The position numbers and the translations under genes were made by a program. Below are positions 1 through 11,746 of a stretch of 64,000 nt of DNA, one piece after another (position 1 is the first letter of the stretch; every line of letters begins with the position of its first letter). The notes under the pieces were generated by a model. It saw only the letters and a program-made list of their open reading frames with translations. It ran no database searches and was not told where the DNA came from. Origin of the DNA: Spirodela intermedia (taxonomy: Eukaryota; Streptophyta; Magnoliopsida; Alismatales; Araceae); contig LR746275.1 in assembly GCA_902729315.2 (NCBI GenBank), positions 1,056,501 to 1,120,500 on the forward strand, in the 5' to 3' direction.

Positions 1-906
1 ACATTCAATACGCTCTCAAGAGATAGCAACTCGTCTCTTAGCAGATCGTCCTCTTCTCAACGACGACTTGTTCATCGATCAATCAAAGATCATTTACTCA
101 ATATATTCGTGATCCTTTTATCACGAATTATTTAGTAATTTCAGTAATAATGCTTCGCAAATCACGTTGATGACATTTTTGCTAATGATCCAACAATTCT
201 AACAACTTAATCCTTCACTAATGATTTGTAAGAAAGTTGTGATAGTCAGATAAAAATACAAGTTTTGACTCTAGGAGGATTTGAACCCATGCCGGTTGCC
301 CGCCTACATGAGAGATATTGAAATAAGTTTTCTAATGCTCTCATCAAGTGATGTTATCATGGTATATCTCTATTATAGATTAAGGATATTTTAAGTATTA
401 AAATCATTGAAGTCTTTTGAGGGAAGGTGTGATGTAGTTTAGTCCCACATCATTTGTGCGTCAAAGTTTTGGGCAAATATATAGTAATATTACATTTGCA
501 AGCAATGAGTATTTTTCTCCCACATGTACGACTACTCCTTGCCCCACAATCGGCTAGTCACGAGTGACGTAGAAGAGGAGTGGTGCACACATATCCCCAT
601 CAGTCTTAACCACTTGAGCCCCTACTCACGACTCCTCCCCGACTGTACTTCTAACCCACTTTTGGGCCTAGCTGACTGATGGGTTCCCCCCATTTTGCTT
701 TTTTTCTTTTCTTTTTTTTATCTAAAAAATAAGATTATAAAAATTATATAAATTTGTATAAAATCACATAATTAGCCAAAAATTCACGTTAATCAATTGA
801 AAACCACTTTTCACACTTTAACACAAATATAAGTCTATTTATCATGAGTTAAGGCTAAAAATATATTATTTACTAATTAATAACTCATGATAATGAAAAC
901 TTATCA
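1..906 (-). repeat. LTR copy E, truncated by the window edge
   Basis: The terminal half of the same LTR family as the copies at 3660, 6937, 16053 and 41783. Read on the minus strand it starts with TGATAAG at 906 and keeps the family landmarks: the inverted TTATCATGAG/CTCATGATAA pair, the 'tgtgggact' type block and the 'gggttcaaatcctcc' block near 275-300. It runs off the left edge, so its 3' end and any target duplication cannot be seen. It carries the extra segment of about 120 bp also present in the copies at 6937 and 16053. Confidence 0.85.
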
Positions 907-1750
907 GTATGTTTATCATAGAAATCTTTAACTTTAGCCTTATAAATCAGAGAATTCTCATAAGCTTTAGTATGAATTTCATCTAATTCATGCAATTGTA
1001 AAAATCTCTTATGAGCTGATTTTTTTGTATCCATATTAAGCTTCCTAATAGCCCAATATGCACAGTGTTGAATTTTCACTAATAAATGACACGATTTTTC
1101 ATAAACTAATCTATAAGGTAATGCACTTAAAGGAGCTTTGTCTATTGCCTTATATGCCCATCATGCATCATTTAATTTTTCAGACCAATCTTTTCTATTA
1201 GGTTCTATTAGGAGAGGCAACTTTTTGTAATATTTTTTATTTCTCTATTGGCAAATTCTACTTGACCATTTATTTGAGAATGATATGGGGCAGCTATCTT
1301 ATGATCAACACCATATTTTCTAAGCAACATTCTAAAGTGATGATTAGTGAAATGACTTCTCCCATCATTAATTATTGCTTTAGGGCATCTAAATGATGTA
1401 AAAATATTTCTTTAGGCAAACTAGGTAACTACTTTATGATCATTTGTCCTTGTTGGAATAACTTCTACCCACTTTGACATATAATCAACAGCTAACAAAA
1501 TATATTCATAGCCTCGAGATGAAGGAAAGGGTCCCATAAAATCAATGCCCCAAACATCAAAAATTTCAACAATAATTATTGATTTTAAAGGTATTACATT
1601 TCCTTTTTGAATATTAATGGCAGCTTGACATTTGATACATTACCTATAAAATGTGATGCCATCCTTAAATAAGGATGACATTTCTTCTAACACTTCCAAA
1701 TTCTTCTAACAAGTCCTCAATCCAAGCACAGGCCATGGGCCACAAAGATG
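907..1750 (-). mobile_element. Decayed Ty3/gypsy integrase (zinc-binding plus catalytic core)
   Basis: Minus-strand translation, in pieces separated by stops and small frame changes, is recognisable as a gypsy-type integrase. A CxxC-type zinc-binding end lies near 1620-1650 and the catalytic core spans about 1200-1600. The C-terminal flank is near 907-1080, where a 64-codon stretch is still open. The reading runs directly into the LTR start at 906, so the LTR appears to sit inside or against the integrase. No complete pol frame survives. The element is dead. Confidence 0.8.
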
Positions 1751-1994
1751 GTTGTTTGCAGCATATTATAATAAGTAGTAATATTTTATTAATTATATAA
1801 AAATATATCTAAGAAGAAATATATTATTTCTTTAACTTTTAACATTATAAAAATATATATAAAATTATATTTTCTTCTATGAGTTAAAATAACAAACTAC
1901 TTAGATGAAACAAATTAAGAAATAAAAATCAAGCATTAGAAATAACTTACAGAGTACTCAATCATGTTGTTTATAGTCCCTAATGTCTCTATTA

Positions 1995-3528
1995 TATATT
2001 AAATCATGATAAATAATCTAATATTTACTTTAAATTAAGAAAAATAGGTTTTACATGATGAATATTAATTTTTAATTAATTATATGAATTTATATGATTT
2101 ATATTCATATTTTTCAAGTTAAAGTAAAATAAAATATTAAAAAAGAGAAGAACCCATTAGCTAACCAACACTCGGTGGTTAACCCTCTAGCTAGAGGACT
2201 GCTCTAGTGGGCAACTCAAGTTGAGAGGAACCATAAGCTAGGCTCACATAGCTCAATGACCTACTTAGAGCATGTGTGCATGCTGCTCTTCTATGTCACT
2301 AGGGGGAAATTAGTGTGTAGGGTAAGGTATGATCTCATCACTCATGTTTTGGGTGGAACCACTTACTATCCCTTCTCCTCAAGTAGTCGTAATCATTTTT
2401 TTTTTAGGATAAAGAACTCATATGCATAAGAAAACCTAAACTTATATAGATCTAAAGTTCCCCAAAAATCAATACGACTTTATGTAGAAGAACCACTGCA
2501 TAAAGAGAAGGTAAAGCGTTTGTGTTTTTACTTTTTTAAAGGTATAATGGGAAACTATTTAACATTTTCTATGTACCAAATTCCACAAGACTGCTAGAGC
2601 TTCAAAGTTCACCGACATCAAAAGATTTTCTCTATTTGACTCCATGCTTTTTCTATCGAGAAACAGCCAACAAAAAGAGCTAGAGAGATGGTCTATCATC
2701 AATGAAATCTTCATCAACAAAAAACAAAGATCTTTAGTAGCCTTTGACCAAAGATTTGGATAGCAAAAACTGCAAGCTTCTAGAGGAAATCTCATATCAT
2801 GTTTGTTAACATGCAAACCATCATCAAGAATAGAGAGATTCACCAAGAGACTTATTGCAGTCTCTTCAAAGTGTTCCATTTGTGATCTAACCTCCTCTTA
2901 TAGCACATACCTAAGGAAGAAGCTCCTAGAGCTACACACCAGCTCCATTAATGTTTACTTCACCTCTACTCCACTCGGTGGCAGCTGCCGAAGATCTACT
3001 TTATCACCACCTAACTTCGTCCTCTAAACTTCACGCAAGAATCCAAAGAGTGCTCATGCCCTACACATCCAAAGAGAGCCATTGAGGTTAACACTGCCTA
3101 GAGATCTTTTGAACATATAGAGTTCTAATGATCACTATTGTGACATTGAAGCTCTAATTATATTATTTAACGTCATTTATTTATTAAATTAATAATAGTT
3201 TAGTTAAATTTTCGAAACTAAACTTTAGTCTATTCTTATTGATTAGTCACTTTCAACTCTTGATTTCATTAATTAAACCTTCTTAAATTATTGTTACAAA
3301 TCTCTTTTGTTATACAAAAAAAATTCAGGACAATTTTTGAAAATATATCTAATATTATTATACATCCTTGTGATCAAGTTGGGAAATTCTCACTATTTTG
3401 GATCTCCTTCTTTGATTTTAAATTAATATATTTCTTTGGAAATAATTTTTAAAATTTAGATATTAGAATTTTCTAGTTTTATAAATTTTAAATTTATGTG
3501 ATTTAAATTACAATGAGGCCAGGCCTGA
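1995..3528 (+). repeat. Highly diverged LTR copy F
   Basis: Three stretches line up in order with the plus-strand LTR family: about 2005-2400 (including 'ctcatgataa'-like, 'gaacccattagctaac' and 'gtagggtaaggta' blocks), about 2920-3050 (the 'gaagctcc' block) and about 3340-3528 (the conserved AT-rich 3' end with 'tacatccttgtgatc'). Parts between 2400 and 2900 do not match. The ends are approximate and no target duplication is visible. This is probably an old copy of the same or a sister family. Confidence 0.5.
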
Positions 3529-3659
3529 TGTTGTTTGGTTTTTATCTTTATCAAGGTTCTTGTTCTTGATCAATTCCATGTTCCTTCCCCTGGATTTGCC
3601 TCTACACTGTTCCCTACATTGATCCACCTGCCCTATCATGTATGATTACCAACAGTCCA

Positions 3660-5426
3660 TGATAAGTCTTCATTATCATGAGTTAATAATTAGTAAATAA
3701 TATAGTTTTAGCCTTAACTCATGATAAATAGACTTATATTTGTGTTAAAGCATGAAAAGTGGTTTTCAGTTGATTAACGTGAATTTTTGGGTAATGATGT
3801 GATTTTATACGATTTTTACAGTCTTAGTTTTGAGATAAACGAAGAACAAGAAATAAAAATAAAAATATTGCAAAATAGGGAGACCCGCCGGCCAGCCGGG
3901 CCCGCAAGCGGGTCGGAAGCGCAGTCGGGGAGTAGCCGCGAGCAGGGGCTCGAGCACCTTGCTTGGATCGATAGGGGGCACGTGTGCGCCACTCCCCTTC
4001 CACGTCACCGGTGGTCAGCCGGCTGTGGGGCAAGGAGTGGTCGTACACGCGAGAGGATTTTGCCTACTAACTTTACTATATATTCGCCCGAATAATCCGC
4101 GCACAACCGATGTGGGACTAAACCCGCGTCACACCTTCTTCAGGGGCGGGCGACCGCCGCGGGTTCGAATCCTCCCAGAGTCAAAATTCATATATTTTTA
4201 ACTGATTATCGCGACTTTCCTGCAGATCGCCGGTGAAGGATTAAGCAACCGGAATCGCTGGATCATCGGCGAAAATCTCGTCAACGCGATTCGCGGAGCA
4301 TTGCTACTAAAATTTCTGAACGATTCGCGATAAAAGGATCGCAATCCATCGAGTAAATCATCTCCGATTGATCGACGAACAAGCCGTCGTCGGGAAGAGG
4401 ACGATCCGCCGGGAGACCAGTCGCCACCTCCTGAGAGCGTACCAGATGCGATGAAGAGCCTCCTCTTGCTGCGCGGACCTGAGGATGAAGCTCCCTAACA
4501 CGCGCCTCACCTCCATCCAGCCCCTCTCCGTCGGGTGACAGCCGCCGGAGAGCCGCAAAGTCGCCGTTTTTCCGCTCCGCCGGGTGACAGCCGCCGGAGA
4601 CGATTCGACGACCCACTTCATTGGTCTCTAGACTTCGCGAGAAGATCTAGAGATTGCCCACGTCGTCTTTGTCCAAGGAGAGCCTTCGAGGCCGTGGACA
4701 CTGCACGACGACCCTCCCGAACGCTCAGGATTCCGGTGCATCGCCGACGCGTCGCCGTCGCGACGCCGGAACTCTGTTTTCCTGCTTTATCTAGAGATTT
4801 CCCACGTCGTCTTTGTCCAAGGAGAGCCTTCGAGGCCGTGGACACTGCACGACGATCCTCCCGAACGCTCAGGATTCCGGTGCATCGCCGACGCATCGCC
4901 GTCGCGACGCCGGAACTCTGTTTTCCTGCTTTCAATTTAATTTACGCTTCATTTAGTGATACTTTGTTGATTTTTATTTACCAAACTATACTTCGTTCAA
5001 CTACGATTCTTCCGGCTTTTACAGATCTTAATTTGATTAATTGAGTCGTCTGTAATCGCCTACGTAAGAATCGCCGGGCGGAACTCTGTTTCCGCCTGAT
5101 TCGCGTTCGCCGGGCGCTGACGTCATCCTGACGTCCGCACCCTTATTTCCTTTTTTTTTGTGAATTTTAAATATATTTCCTTTTTATTTCCTAGTATAAA
5201 ATTCGTAAGAAAATCGTACTCATTGAGAAAAATTCTGAATAATTACCAGATATTATATTACATCCCTGTGATCGACCTGGAAAATTACCGCTATTTTTGG
5301 AATTTTTATTGAATTATAATTGATATATTTATTTAGAAATACTTCTAAATATCCGAAAATTCGTATTTTCTAGTTTTATAAATTTTATATTTGCGTGATT
5401 TAACATACAACGACTGAGTCACGTCA
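3660..5426 (+). repeat. Solo LTR, copy A, with GTCCA target duplication
   Basis: The 1767-bp element begins TGATAAGTC and ends GTCACGTCA (TG...CA termini). It is bounded by an exact 5-bp direct repeat GTCCA at 3655-3659 and 5427-5431, and no internal retroelement domain lies between the ends. That is the signature of a solo LTR left by recombination between two LTRs. It is the GC-richest and apparently least decayed copy. It contains a 144-bp tandem duplication (4645-4788 and 4789-4932) that the others lack, and a GGTTCGAATCC motif at 4162-4172. Open frames inside it are by-products of its GC content. Confidence 0.92.
4645..4932 (+). repeat. 144-bp tandem duplication inside LTR copy A
   Basis: Two units start at 'atctagagatt' (4645 and 4789). 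They are nearly identical to the end of 'gttttcctgcttt', differing at only a few bases. The other LTR copies have one unit. Confidence 0.95.
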
Positions 5427-5431
5427 GTCCA

Positions 5432-6931
5432 CAAACGGGATGCCAATGAATCAATCTAATCCTATTTCTACGTTTTAAAAAAATTACAATGATTAGGTCA
5501 TGCTAATCTGCCATGAACAAAAACTAACATTAAAAAATATTAAAATGATAGAAAAGAAATAACTATACTAAGCTACCAAAATAAAACTGACTAGAAAGCA
5601 TCTTATAGAAGACACAGCCCAACAATTACATCATGAAAACCTTCCAAGACAATCTAACCCCATTGGGTACATATAGTTAAAATGGATCAACAGGGTAGCA
5701 GAACTTCTTTCCCTAAAGAAGAAACTTTACATGTTTAGACTACTCATTCCCACCACAAATTTGTCACAATGACATGATCCATCTTTGTGCCATTTCCATC
5801 AACTACAGTTGGCTCAGCTTCTTGCAATGTTGACATCAACACTGATGTTTAATGAACATGTCTAGGTTCTAATGCAATATACATTTTTCTCCAAAGTTAG
5901 AATAAGATGATAGGGAGAGAGGAATAAAGAAGATGATAAAACATACCTCATCATCACTGATTTTCATATCATTCATTTTGTCTGGCAATGTGTCAATAGA
6001 AATACAGTTTCTATCTCTATTTATCAACACAATTACAGTCACTAAGGTCCTCTTCTAGTGGGCAGTTTATAACAAACAATCTTCAACCCTTGGTAGTGCA
6101 ACTCCCTACACCAACTATATTCATTGACCTGCTGCCACATAAACACAATAAATTAGGAATGATTGGATGGGAAAATAATAAAAAAAATTGTTGTCTCTAC
6201 TATGAGAGAAATTTCAGCGAACTTGAATGCAATCAGCTACCTAGAAAAATATGTCTCTGAAATATACATCAAATTTCCTTTTAAGCTGCTGTTCTTCACA
6301 AAAAAGAAGTCTGATACAGTGTAGTGAACAACAGTTTATGCAGTATTCCATGGGTTGAGGTGGAGGGAAGAGAGGGGGAAAAGACGTAGAATAACCCCAT
6401 TCCTTGTTGTGCTCATATATAATCGTACAAAGAGATGCTTTTGTCATCACCGAGTGTTTGATACTCCATAACTCATACCAAATCTCCGTGGTTGCTCATC
6501 ATCAACATAGTGGCCCTCATGTTGAGTCTCTGATAATTATAAATTAATAGTTACATCTATGTATTAATATCTTATATATATATACTAATTAATGAGTAGA
6601 TAATATAATTATATATGTGTTATCGACTCATTATGACATTCATAATATTATATCATTTAAGTCATAATATATATTATTTTATTTATTTTATTATGAGACT
6701 GATTCCACTTGTTTTGGTTGAAGCAAGTGGTGATTTTTTCACATTTTTTTGATAAGGACTTAAGTTAGCTCTTATTATAAGTTAAAAGTAATAGAAGAAG
6801 CCCAAGGAAAAGTCCAAGTCTTATGGAAAGGGCTGATTTAATAAGTTTATGAGTCTAAGAATGAGTGTCACCTTAGCTTAGTCCATTAAGACTTAAAAAA
6901 GTTATCAAGAGATATCTAGGCCACTTATCTT
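5432..6931. other. Gene-free AT-rich spacer
   Basis: About 1.5 kb between two solo LTRs. There are no convincing exons on either strand; the longest open frame (6241-6450, minus) has no recognisable domain or splice context. The segment from 6500 to 6700 is very AT-rich. Confidence 0.6.
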
Positions 6932-6936
6932 ATGTC

Positions 6937-8810
6937 TCACATGACTTAGTTGTTCTATAATAAATTATGTAAATTTAAAATTTATAAAATTAGAAAATAT
7001 TAATTTTTAGATATTTAGAAGTATTTTTGAATAAATATATTAATTATAACTCAATAAAAGTTTCCAAAATAGTAAAAAAAATTCAAGTTGATTACAAGGA
7101 TATAATATAATATTAGGTAATATTTCATAATTTTCTTCAAAGAATTAATTTTTTTATAAATTTTAGATTATGAAATAAAAATGAAATATATTTAAAATTC
7201 ACAAAAAAGGAAATGAGGGGTGCGGATATCAAGATGATGTCAACACTTGAGGAACACAAATAGGGTGGAAATAGAGTTTCACTCAACAATTCTTACGTAA
7301 GTGATTATAAACAATTTGATTGGTCAAATTAAGATTTGTAAAAATTAGAAGAATGTAATTGAACAAAGAATAATTTAAAAAGTGGAAATCACACACATTA
7401 TCATTAAATGAAGCGAGAATTAAGTTAAAAGTAGGAAAAGTAGAGTTCCAACCTCATGATAGTAATCACTGAAATTCAATGTGTTCGGAAGGGTCATCAA
7501 ACAATGTCCATGGCCTCAAAAGCTCTCATTAGACATGGACGACCAAGGCATTTGTTGGATCTCTTTCAAAGTCTAGAAAATGATGGTAGAAGTTAAACTA
7601 ATTAAAAAATAGTAAAATAGAGTTTTGGCATCACGGAGGCGATGTGTCGACAATGCACAGAAATCTTGAGTGCTCAAGAGGATTGTCATGTAGTATCCAC
7701 AGTCTTGAAGGTTGTCTTTGGACAAAGACAACATGAGTAATCTCTACTTCTTCTTGCGAAGTTTAGAAATCGATGAAATGAGTCATCGAATCGTCCCTAG
7801 TAAATGTCACCTGGTAGAGTGGAAAAACATGACTTTTGTAGCTCTCTAATAATTGTCACCTAATAGAGAGGAGCTAAATAGAGGTGAGGCGTGTGTTAAG
7901 AAGCTTCATCTTCAAGTCTATGTAGCAAGAGGATGCTCTTCATCAAATCTAGTATGCTCTCAAGAGATGATGACTCATCTTTTGGCAGATCGTCTTCTTC
8001 TAGACGACAATTTATTCTTCAATTAGAGATAATTTACTTGATGAATTCACAATCTTTTATTGTGAATCATTTAGTAATTTTAGTAACAATATTCTGCAAA
8101 TCACATTGACGAGATTTTCATCGATGATTGAGTGATTCTGGTGGCTTAATCCTTCACCGACAATCTACATGAAAGTCACGATTTAATTAGATAAAAATAT
8201 GAGTTTTTGATCTAGTAGGATTCAAACCTATATTGGTCGTCTGCCTACATGAGAGAGAGTGAAAAAAATATTTTAATATCCTTATAAAGTGACATTATCA
8301 TGGTATATCATTATTATAACTAAGAGGTGTTTTAGGTATTGAAATAATTTACACCATTTAGAAGAAGGTGATGTAGGCTTAGTCCCACATCAATTGTATG
8401 CTGAAGTTTTGGGTGAATATATAGTAGTATGGGTTTTAGAAGTAATGAGTCCCTTTATCCCTCATGTATGACCTCTTTTTGCCTCACAATTAGCTGGCCA
8501 CTAGTGATGTGAAAGGGGAGTGGCATGCACGTGCCCTCATTAGACCATAGCTGCTCAAGCCACTTGCGAGCTAGACTAATTGGCGTCCCCTCTCCCTTTC
8601 TATCTTTTTATTTTAATTTTTTTTCTTCATTTATCTCAAAAACAAGATTATAAAAATTATATAAAATCACATAATTAGTTAAAATTTCATATTCATTAAT
8701 TGAAAATTATTTTTTTATAATTTAACACAAATATAAGTTTATTTATCATGATTTAAGGCTAAAAATATATTATTTATTAATTATTAAGTTATGATAATGA
8801 AAACTTATCA
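6937..8810 (-). repeat. Solo LTR, copy D, with ATGTC target duplication
   Basis: The 1874-bp copy is in reverse orientation: read on the minus strand it starts TGATAAG at 8810 and ends near 6937. An exact 5-bp direct repeat ATGTC flanks it at 6932-6936 and 8811-8815. The terminal CA has decayed to GA (plus strand 'tc' at 6937). It contains the extra segment of about 120 bp that copies A and C lack. It is strongly AT-biased compared with copy A, as expected from long cytosine-deamination decay. Confidence 0.9.
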
Positions 8811-8815
8811 ATGTC

Positions 8816-9839
8816 TTAAGAGGAGATCAAGAGAAGGATTAGAGCACTATTTTCATGAAAAAATTTAGACTGTCCATCAAGAGAGTCGATTATTAATTAT
8901 AACTATCTAGTAGAGGGTCCCAATTATCCAAAGGATTAAGACATCTCATCTCCCTCTTGGAGGGTACTTTTTGGCCTCTCTCTAGCAATGGTTAACTGAA
9001 AAAAAAATTAAAGAAATCAAGGCCTAGTCATTTCTCATTCTGCAAAGAACGACGGCCAAATAATCAGTGATTCGATATGTTGTAGTCAAATTTATAGGTC
9101 ATCATAAAGAAGAAACTACCTAGAGTGCATCAAGATCATCGTAAATCAAGCACCACTTGACTTAAGACTGATGCAAAACGAAATTTGTGCAAGACCTAAA
9201 TCTGAGGCATCCTTGTAACCTTCTCTATGAATAGATTAACTCTTAGTTCAAACTAATTTTACCATTTATTCTATCATTCTATTATGTTAAATTCATTCTC
9301 CTTCCTTTGCCACATTTTTCATTTATCTTGTCTTCACCCTTTTTAAAATTTAATTTCACCCTTCACAATCTCAAGTATATCTACATATATAAGAAATAAA
9401 ATAAATAAAATTCTTATTCTTATTATCCACACTACCTAAAGATCGACCCTTAATATCTTAAATAGAAAAGTGAGGTTTTATAAATATTATTTACATGAAC
9501 ATGATTAAATCACGACAATGGCAATGGCAGATTTAACCTCTAAATTAAGTTTATCAATCTTACAACTTCACCATTCCATTGCTAGAACCCATGGCAATGG
9601 CAGTAGTATATGGGCTCTTGTCCACACTCAGCACCCAACTCGCATGCCCCCACTGCCCCAACACAGCCCCCACCAAGCTCTTCCCTTTCATGTCGTACAT
9701 GTGGACACAACATAATATCTTAAATATTTTGTCCTAGTTAAACCCAACGTAGCGTTGATCAGATGCGTCAAATGCGTGAGATCACCTCGTGCTCTGCGGC
9801 ATAAGAAATTGAATGGCCACTCATAATGACGTCTATTAC
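8816..9839. other. Spacer downstream of the fucosyltransferase
   Basis: No supported gene. An imperfectly repeated 'caatggca' motif occurs near 9518 and 9592. The last 100-200 bases should include the 3' UTR of the minus-strand fucosyltransferase gene. Confidence 0.5.
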
Positions 9840-11746
9840 TCAGTCCGTCGGGGCAACCAGCTTGATGCCGTCGGGAACGTCCCTACAGTGCGTCATGTAG
9901 GAGATCTCCTTTCCCGGGTCGGAGAATGACTTGCATGACTTGTAGTCATACCATGGCGGCGAGTGGAAACAAGGGTCCATGGACGTCTCCCTCACGCAGG
10001 CGGGTTCCGGCATCTTGCCGCCGTAAGGTCTTACAAGGATCCAGGGTCGTATACCAGCGAGCCCCTGTGCAATGTACCCGAACGTTGACCCGGTGCTCGT
10101 CACCAGAACGTCGGTAAAGCTGAGGAGATAAATCTCCGCCCACACGTTAAGGTCATAGTTCTCCGATCCCGTCTGCTGCCATTCCTCGTGACTTGGCTGG
10201 TGGACGCTAACCACATCGCCGCCCTTGTTGGCGTGCTCCCAATACATATTCCTGATTCGGTCAGAGAATTGGGAGTAAAGGGAGGTAATAAGAACGACCT
10301 TGGAATTGTTTAGGTTGGCAGAGACGATTGGCCTGTCCAAGGCCACTGGCGGCAGCAGCCCTTCGCTCAGCGTGCAGTTCATGACCTGATCCGCTACCAG
10401 GTCTAAAGGTGACTGGTCCTTGTTGAATATTCTGTTCTGGATCCCCAATTTCTCCCTACCCATTGAGAGGTAGGAGTAGTAGTACCTGGTAATCATCCCC
10501 CAGGCGGTGCCAGACGGATGGAAGAGATACCTGCTCAGGTGGTGGAAAACAGTCTCCTTGTCTGGGAACAACCGGCTGAGCTCCGGTTCGAACATTCGGT
10601 TCAAGAACAGCGCCGGCACGAAATAGTTGTCCGCCTTGAGCACCATCCATGGCATCCTGACCAGGAACTCCTGGTCGGGCTCGCAGAAAAATCGTGTATC
10701 ATTGTCGTCGTATCTATAAGTCATGTGGGCGTAGATGAAGGGGAGGGGAGGCCTAGTCACGACGCCACTGCTAGCGACGTTAATCTTACCGTACCTCAGC
10801 ATGCTGCCGTAGCTGTGGTTGTTCTTCGACTCGAAGACTTGGAAATCGACTGGAAAGCTAGTGGGCACGAGCCACGTGGCATCAGGGAAGGGTTCGCAGA
10901 AGAGATCGGCGAGATCCTTCCCGGTCAACGAGCATGACCCTCCCAGTAAGGAGAGAGTACAAGAACGCCGACACGAAGGTGAGTATGTGGTTTCCCAGGT
11001 CATTATAGGACGTCCAAACCAGGTACTTGCACTCGGCAGGGGGAAGTGGTGTCACGCTGGAGTCCCCTTCACTGTTCTTCAGCAGCATTAGGGTTTTATT
11101 GTAGGCCGCTGTGTGGGGGGCGCACCGTCGGTGGAGATCTTCGTATTGTCGCAGCCTCTGCACGAGGTAAGGAGACGGCTTGTGGGGTGAGGGCTTCCGG
11201 TAGATGGTGGATTCGAACCTGCTCCGGCAGGACTCCTCGTTGAATCCAGTGGCGAGGAAGCCGCCGAGATACTTGTCCTTTGGTAGATCTGAAGGCACAT
11301 AGAAAATCAAATCTCCTCGCTTGACTCAAAAGATTGTGAACCCAACCAATTGTCCAATGAGGGAGAGAGAGAGAGAGAGAGAGTAAGACTGACCATCCCC
11401 ATGGCCATGGCGGTGCTGTTCGGAAGACCGGTGCTGGTTGTGGATACCAGAGATGTATACAATGGGGATCCTGTAGGCTCCGGAGACAAGGGCCAAGGTG
11501 GGAAGGTGCGGCAGGCGATCACGAGCCAAGGTCCAGAATCCTTGACTCTTTTTGCAAGGCTGGTCGAGAGGACTCTCCGCCATACGTCCCATCGCCCACT
11601 TCGACGAGCTCAGCAACGGAGTCAGAGGATTGCCGCTTTCCACTTGACATCCTAATGTGCGTTGTCATATCGATGACGAAGAGAAAGAGGAGACAGGCAG
11701 AAGCGGAAGGAAGCCAAGGTCGAGACGAGTGAGAGAGGTCGTGCAC
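9840..11746 (-). CDS. FUT: Xyloglucan-type alpha-1,2-fucosyltransferase (GT37), frame-broken
   Basis: A plant GT37 family protein: a Golgi type II membrane enzyme that adds L-fucose from GDP-fucose to galactose on cell-wall polymers (xyloglucan in FUT1). The main exon is about 9840-11288 (acceptor TTCAG|AT). The conserved stem of the catalytic region, the LFCEPFP block, the VFHHLSRYLFHP block, the GIQNR donor-binding motif (arginine kept) and the STFGYIAQGL motif near the C terminus are all present, ending at TGA 9840-9842. The N-terminal part (10921-11288) and the rest (9840-10919) lie in different frames. The break is at a GGG run (minus strand, 10920-10922) between VDR and KDLADLFC. A likely first exon at 11519-11746 encodes a short N terminus with a hydrophobic signal-anchor, but no donor in it joins the main exon in frame. 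The gene is either a young pseudogene or an assembly error; otherwise the sequence is well conserved. Confidence 0.85.
11361..11383. repeat. (GA)n microsatellite in the fucosyltransferase intron
   Basis: An uninterrupted GA tract between the putative first exon and the main exon. On the sense strand it reads CT. Confidence 0.9.

Noticed and set aside
4150-4175. tRNA gene in LTR copy A
   Set aside because: There is a perfect B-box word but no acceptable A box or cloverleaf around it. Kept only as a finding about the LTR.
4535-5044. 169-codon open frame inside LTR copy A, with an antisense frame of 105 codons
   Set aside because: It comes from a GC-rich, tandemly duplicated LTR segment, lacks any domain and is not kept open in the other LTR copies.
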